Shown here: positions 18,172-25,796 of the stretch, piece after piece
Layout of the letters: each line of letters begins with the position of its first letter
Numbering within the stretch: position 1 is the first letter of the stretch
Source: Bacteroides neonati
GTDB taxonomy: Bacteria; Bacteroidota; Bacteroidia; Bacteroidales; Bacteroidaceae
Direction: 5' to 3'
Length of the DNA stretch: 64,000 bases
Assembly: GCF_000499785.1 (NCBI RefSeq)
Contig: NZ_HG726019.1
Location: 1 to 64,000 of the forward strand
The notes under the pieces: model-generated
Told to the model about the DNA's origin: nothing
What the model saw: only the letters and a program-made list of their open reading frames with translations
The model's database searches: none
Position numbers and translations under genes: made by a program

Positions 18172-19815
18172 TTATCGTATATTGAGCACGCGGTTCTCAA
18201 AGTCGTCACGCGAAATGCGTGCTTTGTTCTTGACCTTGGCTCGATAGTTATAGATCGTATTGACCGAATATCGGAGAAACTCCGCTATCTGCGAACTATC
18301 CTCAATACCCAAACGTATGAGCGCAAAAATGCGCAACTCGGTATTCAGCAATTCACCTTTCTTGAGAATAATTTGTTCATCCTCTTGAAGCAGTGTATTA
18401 AACTTCCTCACAAAATCGGGGAATAAATGTAGAAAAGCCGAATCGAAATTGGCATAAAGCTCTTCAAGTTCTTTGTCCAAAGCTTCTTGCGAACGAGTCA
18501 TTTTCAGTAACTCCGCCACCTGATTGGCAGACGCTTTCTTATTTACCATGCGACGGTACGCATCGAGTTTGTCGATATAAGTAGAACAGAGTTTGATAAA
18601 ACGGGCTATATACTCTTCTTTAATCTGGTTAGACTCGGACAACTCCACATTGGTGGATTGCAAACAGAGATTCATCTCTTTCAACTCTCCATTCAGAGAT
18701 TTTAGCTGACCATTGGCCTCCTCCAAACGGTTACGTGCTACGGAAAGCTTTTTCATCTGCCTGTAAATATAGGTTAGTGCTCCCAAAAGCAAAAGCATTA
18801 ATACCGTAATCAGCAATATATATTGCTCTAGTTGATCGTTCTTTCGCTCCATCATGGCCTGATAGGTCTTATCGATCAGCGATAGGATACCCGAGCTTTG
18901 CCAGCTTCGCAAGCGGGCATTATAGAATTTTGTTTCATTCCAGGAGAAGCGAATATAGCGGTAAGCACGTTCTACATCCCCCTCTTCGTATAGTATCTCG
19001 GCAAGCGTCCACAAAGAAGCATGATCGGTAATGGCCGATTGGATATCGGAAATAGCCGATAGAGCAAGGTAATACTTCTCTTGTTCTTTATCGCCATTGC
19101 GCTTGAATATAAGCGAACGGTAAAATGCGACGTTGGCATATCTGGGCGTACCAAACTGTGTAACGGTCAACCGCTGATCATTGATGCGAAGTGCTTCTGC
19201 GTACTTATCATTATCGCGAAAACTGGTTTCCTGCATGGTTAGGTATTCATCGGACATCGGATCAAGAATAGCATAAAGCGAGTCTTTATAAGCGGATGAT
19301 ATCTGCCAATAGTGACCGGCATTCATCTTATCTTGCGTGTAATAGCCCAGCTCACCATAGGCATGATCGTAGCAAGAGTAGTATTGTTTCAAGAAACGGT
19401 TGTTGAGGCTTTTCCTATCAACAGATTGCACCATATCCACAGCTTCTTTATACATGCCGCAAGAGGCTAGCAGATAAGATAGTAACAATTTACTTTCATT
19501 GATCCGATCGGGGTCGTGCATACGGGTGGCTATTTCAATATTGCGACTCAGGTAATGAATGGCCGAATCACACACAAAAGCTTTATACTCCTGATAAAGC
19601 ATCATATTTAAATCGTATTGGGCTAGAGAAGAAAGTGTCGTTGCATTTTCTTTGCTTTTCAGCTGCCGGATATGTGCCTGACGCTTAAGAGTATGTATAT
19701 GCGACTCGGCAATTGTCTTATCAAGCAGGCAAAGCAAGGAGTCAAGTCTGTTTGTGGCTGAAACAGAACCCATTATCATGGTAAGCAGAAGACAGAGAAG
19801 CCACTTTTTTTCCAT
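18172..19815 (-). CDS. DUF6377-type TPR/HTH transmembrane regulator of the PUL
   Basis: 547 residues: signal peptide (1-20, GSVSA), helical TPR-like sensor region (about 25-330), transmembrane helix (about 327-347, YILLITVLMLLLLGALTYIY), coiled coil with LEEANGQLKSLNGELKEMN (about 360-395), and a C-terminal HTH with LLNTELRIFALIRLGIEDSSQIAEFLRYSVNTIYNYRAKVKNKA (about 485-530), a LuxR-like arrangement. It is divergent from the DUF5009 gene and 208 bp upstream of SusC on the same strand, so it most likely senses a glucan product in the periplasm and activates the PUL. No hybrid two-component or ECF/anti-sigma regulator is present, which supports this role. Confidence 0.8.
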   Translation of the reverse strand: MEKKWLLCLLLTMIMGSVSATNRLDSLLCLLDKTIAESHIHTLKRQAHIRQLKSKENATTLSSLAQYDLNMMLYQEYKAFVCDSAIHYLSRNIEIATRMHDPDRINESKLLLSYLLASCGMYKEAVDMVQSVDRKSLNNRFLKQYYSCYDHAYGELGYYTQDKMNAGHYWQISSAYKDSLYAILDPMSDEYLTMQETSFRDNDKYAEALRINDQRLTVTQFGTPRYANVAFYRSLIFKRNGDKEQEKYYLALSAISDIQSAITDHASLWTLAEILYEEGDVERAYRYIRFSWNETKFYNARLRSWQSSGILSLIDKTYQAMMERKNDQLEQYILLITVLMLLLLGALTYIYRQMKKLSVARNRLEEANGQLKSLNGELKEMNLCLQSTNVELSESNQIKEEYIARFIKLCSTYIDKLDAYRRMVNKKASANQVAELLKMTRSQEALDKELEELYANFDSAFLHLFPDFVRKFNTLLQEDEQIILKKGELLNTELRIFALIRLGIEDSSQIAEFLRYSVNTIYNYRAKVKNKARISRDDFENRVLNIR

Positions 19816-19869
19816 ATAGAATGTAGTTTTTTATAGTTTAGACTGTACAAAGATATAGAAAAGAATCAG

Positions 19870-19877
19870 TATCTTTG
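19870..19877 (+). promoter_or_regulatory. Putative -7 element for DUF5009 gene
   Basis: TATCTTTG matches TAnnTTTG, 30 bp before ATG 19908. Confidence 0.55.
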
Positions 19878-19907
19878 CCCATCAACCCCCAATTAACTTA
19901 ATACATT

Positions 19908-21062
19908 ATGAAAACGCTTACGCTACAGCGGGTCGCCGCAGTCGATGTGCTTCGGGCACTCACCATGTTTCTCATGCTCTTCGTAAATGATATTCCCGGT
20001 TTAAGCAACATTCCGCATTGGCTCGAACATGCCCGGGCGGATGAAGATATGCTGGGCTTCTCGGACACCATCTTCCCGGCTTTCTTATTCTGCATGGGTA
20101 TGTCTGTGTCGTTTGCCATACAGAACCGATACAAGAAAGGAGACAACCACCTACAGGTAGTGATGCACATCTTCTGGCGCACGGTAGCATTGGTGGTTAT
20201 GGGACTATTTTCGGTCAACAGTGCCGGCGTAGCAGGTCTTTCGCATGCCTGGTTCTCGATCTTGATGGTAGTGGGTTTCTTTCTTATATGGGGTGTTTAT
20301 CCCCAAGCCTCGGGAAACAAAAAGCGTATTTTCATCGGAATGAAGGTAGCAGGAGTGGTTCTGCTAGGCTTTTTGATGCTTTATAAAGGGATGCATGGCG
20401 AACCGTTTGAGCAGAAGTGGTGGGGCATATTAGGGCTTATCGGGTGGACGTATGCGATCTGTGCAGGTATCTATCTGTTTACACGTGAAAATCTGTGGTG
20501 GAATGCGCTTGTCTGGGTGCTTTTCATGGGACTGGCCGTTTTACATCATGCCGATGTGGTGACGCTGTCGTTCATCCCCAGCGATATGACGCTGCATACC
20601 TTTGGGATGTCGGGGTTGCTCACCTCGCTACTGATGCAACGATATGCCCGGAAGGAGCATCCGGAAGCATTTATCAGCATACTATGCATACTGGGTACGA
20701 TGATGCTCATCGCAGCACTCCTTGCACACCCATTCTGGATTATCTCGAAGATACAGGCTACTCCTACGTGGCTCTTTTTCTGCCTGGCGGCTTTCTTTCC
20801 GCTCTTCGGACTCTTTTACTGGCTCACGGATGTGAAAGGCAAAGCATACTGGTTCGAGATTATCAAACCGGCAGGTACGGCTACACTGACTTGCTACCTC
20901 ATCCCCTACCTCTGGTATTCGATACAGCAACTTTTGGGTTTACATTACCCCGAAATCCTTTCCGGCGGTGTACCGGGGCTGCTCAAGTCGGTTGTCTTTT
21001 CATTGGTCATTGTAGGCATTACCGGCTTGCTGGTAAAGGCGAAGATTAAATTGAAGGTGTAG
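19908..21062 (+). CDS. DUF5009 / HGSNAT-like multi-pass membrane protein
   Basis: 384 residues with about ten transmembrane helices. The N-terminus RVAAVDVLRALTMFLMLFVNDIPG is the pattern shared by DUF5009 and heparan-alpha-glucosaminide acetyltransferase-like (YeiB/COG4299) proteins, in which a conserved acidic residue and a His or Asn of helix 1 lie near the acyl-transfer site. The family is thought to pass acyl groups across the membrane to sugars; substrate unknown. It is divergent from the PUL regulator and ends 9 bp before the convergent M16 peptidase gene. Placement beside a PUL suggests, without proof, acetylation of imported sugars. Confidence 0.75.
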   Translation: MKTLTLQRVAAVDVLRALTMFLMLFVNDIPGLSNIPHWLEHARADEDMLGFSDTIFPAFLFCMGMSVSFAIQNRYKKGDNHLQVVMHIFWRTVALVVMGLFSVNSAGVAGLSHAWFSILMVVGFFLIWGVYPQASGNKKRIFIGMKVAGVVLLGFLMLYKGMHGEPFEQKWWGILGLIGWTYAICAGIYLFTRENLWWNALVWVLFMGLAVLHHADVVTLSFIPSDMTLHTFGMSGLLTSLLMQRYARKEHPEAFISILCILGTMMLIAALLAHPFWIISKIQATPTWLFFCLAAFFPLFGLFYWLTDVKGKAYWFEIIKPAGTATLTCYLIPYLWYSIQQLLGLHYPEILSGGVPGLLKSVVFSLVIVGITGLLVKAKIKLKV

Positions 21063-21071
21063 CGCAAACGG

Positions 21072-22307
21072 CTATTTATAGATCAACGTCGACAAATGCT
21101 CTTCGGCCAGCATTTCATTCGCCACTTCGAGCACACCCTCGGCAGTAAGGGCTTGAATGCGTTCGCACACTTTGCCGATTCCCTCATATTTATGATAATG
21201 CAAAAAGCTCTTGCCCATGCTTAAGGCATTGTTCTCGTAGTTGTCCGAAGAGACACAAATTTGGCCGATCAGTTGCTTCTTCGCAGCATCGAGTTGCGAG
21301 GAGGTCATTTGTACATCGCGCATACGTTTCAACTCTTTATGGGTTAAGCGCATGCAGGTATCAATATCGGCAGGGTCGGTACCGAAATAAATACAAAACG
21401 CACCGGTATCGACGTACGAAGTCAGGTTGGACTCTACATTATATACCAGCCCGCGACGCTCGCGCAGAGATACATTGAGGCGGCTGTTCATACCGGGGCC
21501 ACCCAGAATATTGTTGAGCAGATACAGGGCTGTGCGCTTATCATCGTTGGCATGGTAAGCTCGGCTACCGAGCATAACATGTGCCTGATGGGTATCTTTA
21601 GGTATAACCAATTGTTCAGGAATATAGAGCGAGGGTGCTGTGCGCTGGTTACTAACCTCCTGCATCGGAATATCACTCATAAGCTTCTCGAGCAGACGAA
21701 TCAATTTCTTGAAATCGACCTTGCCTTGCACAAAAAAGACCATGTTGGAGGGTTGATAGAAACGCTGGGTGAACGAAAGCAGGTCGGCCGTTTGAAACTG
21801 CTTCAGCAATTCGGGACGCCCCAATATGTTGTGCCCCAAAGAATGTCCCTTGAAAATCATGTCTTCGAAATCATCAAAGATCAATTCGCTGGGATTGTCT
21901 TCGTACGATTGTATCTCGTCGAGAATCACTTCGGTTTCGCGCTCTATCTCACGCTGCGGAAAGGTAGACCGAAAGACGATATCGACCAGCAGCTCGACTG
22001 CACGTGGCAGATCGGGAGTCAGAAATGCAGCGTAAACAACTGTCTCTTCTTTATTGGTATAGGCATTCAGATCGCCCCCTACCGCCTCCATGCGGTTTAA
22101 GATATGCCACGCTTTTCGCTTGTGCGTTCCCTTAAAAATCAGATGTTCTACGAAATGAGCCATACCATGCTCCTGATCGGCCTCATCACGTGTACCGGCA
22201 TCGATTGCAAAGCCACAATAGGTTACATCCGAAACTACCGGGCTGAAAATAACCCGAAGTCCGTTAGACAAGGTTGCTTCGGCTTGACTCATATTTAAAT
22301 TATTCAT
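21072..22307 (-). CDS. M16 family zinc metallopeptidase (insulinase-like)
   Basis: About 411 residues, two half-domains as in processing-peptidase-type M16B proteins. Zinc site HFVEH (inverted HxxEH, about residue 50) with the distal Glu in the EETVVYAAF/REIERETEVILDEI region. The second half ends with RERRGLVYNVESNLTSY, the conserved R/Y motif of M16. No signal peptide, so probably cytoplasmic or acting on small peptides. ATG 22307 is preferred over 22337, because a -7 box at 22335-22342 would place the transcript start between them; ATG 22292 is also possible. Confidence 0.88.
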   Translation of the reverse strand: MNNLNMSQAEATLSNGLRVIFSPVVSDVTYCGFAIDAGTRDEADQEHGMAHFVEHLIFKGTHKRKAWHILNRMEAVGGDLNAYTNKEETVVYAAFLTPDLPRAVELLVDIVFRSTFPQREIERETEVILDEIQSYEDNPSELIFDDFEDMIFKGHSLGHNILGRPELLKQFQTADLLSFTQRFYQPSNMVFFVQGKVDFKKLIRLLEKLMSDIPMQEVSNQRTAPSLYIPEQLVIPKDTHQAHVMLGSRAYHANDDKRTALYLLNNILGGPGMNSRLNVSLRERRGLVYNVESNLTSYVDTGAFCIYFGTDPADIDTCMRLTHKELKRMRDVQMTSSQLDAAKKQLIGQICVSSDNYENNALSMGKSFLHYHKYEGIGKVCERIQALTAEGVLEVANEMLAEEHLSTLIYK

Positions 22308-22334
22308 TCTCAGGACAAAATTTTGTTGAAGGTG

Positions 22335-22342
22335 CAAAAATA
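22335..22342 (-). promoter_or_regulatory. Putative -7 element for M16 peptidase
   Basis: TATTTTTG on the minus strand fits TAnnTTTG and gives a leader of about 20 nt before ATG 22307. Confidence 0.4.
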
Positions 22343-22408
22343 CAATAAAACTTATTGCTGTTTATAGAAATTTGCAGATATTTGTAGGCTACAATAGCAA
22401 TTAAAGGC

Positions 22409-22957
22409 ATGAAAAAGGTAGGAATCTTCTGTTCTGCATCAGAAAACATTGACAAAATGTACTTTGACCAGGCTACACGTATTGGCCGATGGCTGGGAGA
22501 AACAGGTCGGACACTCATATACGGTGGTGCCAGTTTAGGGTTGATGGAATGTGTTGCACTGGCAGTAAAGAAGAGCGGTGGATATGTGATTGGCATCGTA
22601 CCCGAAAAATTGGAGGAGAACAATCGGGTAAGCACATTGCCTGATAAAATCATTCGCACGCACAACCTGAGCGACCGCAAGGATATCATTGTAGAAAACT
22701 CGGATATCTTGTTAGCACTACCGGGCGGCATAGGTACGCTCGACGAGGTGTTTCATACCCTTGCTGCTGCATCTATCGGCTATCACTCCAAGCGAGTGAT
22801 CTTTTACAACGAAGATGGCTTTTACGATGCGTTACTCCATGCTCTCGACGGCATGCAAGCCAAAGGGTTTGCGCGAAAGCCGCTGTCGACTTACTATGAT
22901 GTAGCTCACACATTTGAAGAACTAAAAACAATGATAGAATTGTGCGCAGCCAATTAG
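22409..22957 (+). CDS. LOG family protein (TIGR00730, nucleotide-5'-monophosphate nucleosidase type)
   Basis: 182-residue Rossmann-like protein. GIFCSASENID at the start and GLMECVA, with the phosphate/active-site motif PGGIGTLDE (PGGxGTxxE) near residue 108, are the family signature. Members split nucleoside 5'-monophosphates to base and ribose 5-phosphate, classically cytokinin-type nucleotides; the bacterial substrate is not settled. Full length. It is followed by the SIS-domain gene after 36 bp and may be co-transcribed. Confidence 0.88.
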   Translation: MKKVGIFCSASENIDKMYFDQATRIGRWLGETGRTLIYGGASLGLMECVALAVKKSGGYVIGIVPEKLEENNRVSTLPDKIIRTHNLSDRKDIIVENSDILLALPGGIGTLDEVFHTLAAASIGYHSKRVIFYNEDGFYDALLHALDGMQAKGFARKPLSTYYDVAHTFEELKTMIELCAAN

Positions 22958-22993
22958 CCTATTGGTACATTGCCACATTAGCACGTATTAATT

Positions 22994-23599
22994 ATGACTG
23001 AATCGATTAAAGAGCTTCTGCAAAAGGAAGCGCAAGCGGTATTAAATATCCCGGTGACGGATGCGTATGAAAAAGCGGTAGACCTCATTGTGGAACAAAT
23101 ACACCGGAAACGGGGTAAACTCGTCACCTCCGGAATGGGCAAAGCAGGACAGATAGCCATGAATATTGCTACAACCTTCTGCTCGACAGGAGTACCTTCT
23201 GTTTTTCTGCACCCCAGCGAAGCTCAACATGGCGATTTGGGAATCTTGCAAGAAAACGACCTATTGCTACTGATCTCCAACTCAGGCAAGACACGTGAGA
23301 TTGTGGAGCTTACCCGATTGGCTCATAACCTGAACCCCAATTTAAAGTTCATCGTCATTACCGGCAACCCTAACAGTCCGCTAGCCGATGAATCGGATGT
23401 GTGCCTGAGCACCGGCAAACCTGATGAGGTATGTACGCTGGGCATGACCCCTACTACATCGACTACCGTAATGACGGTTATTGGAGATATTCTGGTAGTG
23501 CAAACCATGCAGAAGACGAACTTTAGTATTGAAGAGTATTCCAAACGCCACCACGGTGGCTATCTGGGCGAAAAATCGAGAGAGCTATGCGAAAAGTAA
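22994..23599 (+). CDS. kdsD: Single-domain SIS sugar isomerase, probable arabinose-5-phosphate isomerase
   Basis: 201 residues made of one SIS domain, with the KdsD/GutQ-type start GKLVTSGMGKAGQIAMNIATTF, the HPSEAQHGDLG loop (conserved His and Asp of the isomerase site) and SNSGKTREIVEL. The two CBS domains usual in KdsD are missing. A CBS-less enzyme of this kind is known from B. fragilis, where it makes D-arabinose 5-phosphate for Kdo and is inhibited by CMP-Kdo; the similarity here is judged by motif and length. The last 13 bases overlap the PfkB kinase gene, which argues for translational coupling. Confidence 0.8.
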   Translation: MTESIKELLQKEAQAVLNIPVTDAYEKAVDLIVEQIHRKRGKLVTSGMGKAGQIAMNIATTFCSTGVPSVFLHPSEAQHGDLGILQENDLLLLISNSGKTREIVELTRLAHNLNPNLKFIVITGNPNSPLADESDVCLSTGKPDEVCTLGMTPTTSTTVMTVIGDILVVQTMQKTNFSIEEYSKRHHGGYLGEKSRELCEK

Positions 23600-24510
23600 T
23601 CGGCATCGGCGAAACCATTCTCGATATCATATTTCAAAACGATCAACCTTCGGCAGCAGTGCCGGGGGGGTCGGTATTCAATGGCATCGTATCGTTGGCA
23701 CGGGCAGGTATTAATGTCTGCTTCATCAGTGAAACAGGCAATGACCGGGTAGGAAACACCATTCTCACCTTCATGCGCGAGAATGGTATCGCGACCGATC
23801 ATGTCAATGTATTCCCGGATGGAAAGTCGCCGGTATCACTAGCTTTTCTGAACGACAGAAACGATGCCGAATATATTTTCTATAAAGACTATCCCAAGCA
23901 GCGACTCGATGTCTTGTTCCCGAAAATCAATGAAGACGACATCGTTATCATTGGGTCTTACTATGCATTGACTCCCGTATTGCGCGATAAAATCGTAGAG
24001 TTATTGGAGCAGGCTCGTGAGAAAAAGGCAATTGTGTATTATGACCCCAACTTTCGCTCTTCGCACAAAGACGAAGCAATGAGGCTGACACCTACCATTA
24101 TTGAGAATCTGGAGTATGCCGATATTGTGAGAGGCTCTGTCGATGATTTTTTCTATATGTACGGTATGCGTGACGTGGAGAAAATATATAAAGATAAGAT
24201 TAAATTTTACTGTCCCAACTTTCTTTGTACCGCAGGAGCCGAAAAAGTATCATTACGCACCCGAAATATCAGCAAAGAATACACCATAGAACCTATCGAA
24301 ACAGTGAGTACCATTGGTGCAGGCGATAACTTCAATGCCGGACTCATCTTCGGACTGATGAAGTATGACGTACGCTATCGAGACCTAAACAATCTTGACG
24401 AAAAAACATGGAATAAGATAGTCGAATGTGGGAAAGATTTTGCTGCAGAGACCTGTCAAAGCTATCATAATTCCATTTCAAAAGAATTTGCCGATCGGTA
24501 TATTTCTTAA
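23587..24510 (+). CDS. PfkB/ribokinase family carbohydrate kinase
   Basis: 307 residues. PfkB signature 1 is replaced by the usual PGGSVFNGIVSLARAG near residue 29; signature 2 lies near residue 240 as STIGAGDNFNAG, with the catalytic Asp in GAGDN. It transfers phosphate from ATP to a sugar or sugar phosphate; the substrate cannot be told from sequence. It overlaps the arabinose-5-phosphate isomerase gene by 13 bases, a conserved-looking pairing that suggests a linked sugar-phosphate step. Confidence 0.88.
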   Translation: MRKVIGIGETILDIIFQNDQPSAAVPGGSVFNGIVSLARAGINVCFISETGNDRVGNTILTFMRENGIATDHVNVFPDGKSPVSLAFLNDRNDAEYIFYKDYPKQRLDVLFPKINEDDIVIIGSYYALTPVLRDKIVELLEQAREKKAIVYYDPNFRSSHKDEAMRLTPTIIENLEYADIVRGSVDDFFYMYGMRDVEKIYKDKIKFYCPNFLCTAGAEKVSLRTRNISKEYTIEPIETVSTIGAGDNFNAGLIFGLMKYDVRYRDLNNLDEKTWNKIVECGKDFAAETCQSYHNSISKEFADRYIS

Positions 24511-24567
24511 AGAATATATACTTTGGCTAATTATCGCAAAGGTACTGGCATATCCTTCGGAAATTGC

Positions 24568-24575
24568 TATCTTTG
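24568..24575 (+). promoter_or_regulatory. Putative -7 element for phosphatase gene
   Basis: TATCTTTG matches TAnnTTTG, 28 bp before ATG 24604. Confidence 0.5.
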
Positions 24576-24603
24576 CAAATAGTGTTTCAGACAAAATGGT
24601 GCT

Positions 24604-25662
24604 ATGTATAAGAATCTATTCAATTGGCTTACCCTCATTCTCATTCTGCCGGCATGCAGCGAGACCATTCCAACCATCTCGGTAGTCTGCGAAGAAAACA
24701 ACATAGGCAATTGTATCATTAAATGGGAAACAGCCCCGGTCATCAACGGACATGTAAAGGTATACGCCTCTACCAATCCCGATCTTATTCCGGAGGATAT
24801 ACCTGTAGCCATGGCCAACATCGGCGACGAGCGAATGACGATTGTTACCACCGATCCGTCGCAACGCTACTACTACCTGATGGTGTTTAATGATAAGTAT
24901 CGTGTTCGCGTAGCTACGCGCAATGTAAATATACCCGGCATACAAAACTTCCGTGATCTGGGTGGATATAAATCATCGGCAACGGGGCTGAACACCCGAT
25001 TCGGCATGATTTATCGCTCAGCTCAAATAGACAGCATCGGCTGCATTTCCCGTCGGGAACTACGCAACCTGAAGATCCATACCATCATCGACTTACGCTC
25101 GAAAGAGGAATTGAACAACTATCCGCAATTGCAAGAGGGATTTAACGTGGTTCATGTCCCTATTGCCACAGGCAGTATGGAACACTTGCTGCAAAAAATA
25201 CAAGAAGGAAAGATCAAAGGAGATACGATTTACCGATTGGTAGAGGGCATGAATCGTGAGTTGATTACGGATTATAAAAAAGAATTCAGACAGATATTCG
25301 ACATACTGCTCGACCGTAGTAGCTATCCCGTCGTTATTCATTGTTCGTCGGGAAAGGGCAGAACAGGAATTGCCAGCGCATTAATTCTGGCTGGTTTAGG
25401 GGTAAACGAAGAAGTTATCATGACCGATTACCGGCTGAGCAACGATTATTTTAATATTCCCAAAGTATCTAAATACGCTTACAAACTACCTGCGAATTCT
25501 CAAGAAGCAATCACCACCATCTTCTCGGCAAAAGAAGATTTTCTAAATGCAGCAAAAAGTGAAGCCGAACGCCTTTACGGGGATATTCCCACTTATTTGG
25601 AAAAGGGAATCGGACTTACACAGAAGGATATACAAAGACTCAGAAGTATATTACTTAATTAA
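24604..25662 (+). CDS. Tyrosine-protein phosphatase-like lipoprotein (Y_phosphatase3)
   Basis: 352-residue lipoprotein (Cys18 in LPACSE). An N-terminal beta domain (about 20-108, fibronectin-like, IKWETAPVINGHVKVYAS) precedes the phosphatase domain. NFRDLGGY (about 119-126) is the hallmark of this bacterial group, and the P-loop HCSSGKGRTGIAS carries the CX5R active site with Cys near residue 244 and Arg six residues later. It hydrolyses phosphate monoesters outside the cytoplasm; possible substrates are phosphotyrosine or phosphoinositide-like molecules. The combination of beta domain and phosphatase is seen in other Bacteroides. Confidence 0.85.
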   Translation: MYKNLFNWLTLILILPACSETIPTISVVCEENNIGNCIIKWETAPVINGHVKVYASTNPDLIPEDIPVAMANIGDERMTIVTTDPSQRYYYLMVFNDKYRVRVATRNVNIPGIQNFRDLGGYKSSATGLNTRFGMIYRSAQIDSIGCISRRELRNLKIHTIIDLRSKEELNNYPQLQEGFNVVHVPIATGSMEHLLQKIQEGKIKGDTIYRLVEGMNRELITDYKKEFRQIFDILLDRSSYPVVIHCSSGKGRTGIASALILAGLGVNEEVIMTDYRLSNDYFNIPKVSKYAYKLPANSQEAITTIFSAKEDFLNAAKSEAERLYGDIPTYLEKGIGLTQKDIQRLRSILLN

Positions 25663-25706
25663 AAAAGGCTGATTACGAACAGAATATAATTCCTATCGGC
25701 ACAATA

Positions 25707-25734
25707 GGCCATTCATTTATAATTGGCCATTCAT
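25707..25734 (+). repeat. Direct repeat GGCCATTCAT upstream of DEAD-box helicase
   Basis: Two exact copies of GGCCATTCAT (25707-25716 and 25725-25734) spaced 18 bp start to start, just upstream of the -7 box at 25759. The spacing puts both on nearly the same face of the helix, so an operator is possible; no regulator is identified. Confidence 0.5.
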
Positions 25735-25758
25735 GATTGATAATCAATTTATTATTCG

Positions 25759-25766
25759 TATCTTTG
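25759..25766 (+). promoter_or_regulatory. Putative -7 element for DEAD-box helicase
   Basis: TATCTTTG matches TAnnTTTG, with ATTG 19 bp upstream (25736-25739) as a weak -33. The start codon at 25797 is 30 bp downstream. Confidence 0.55.
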
Positions 25767-25796
25767 CAGCCGAAATAAAAGATATACAGAGATTTA

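Noticed and set aside
20476..20491. Second parS-like sequence TGTTTACACGTGAAAA
   Set aside because: Contains an extra base before CACGTG, breaking the palindrome, and lies in coding sequence.
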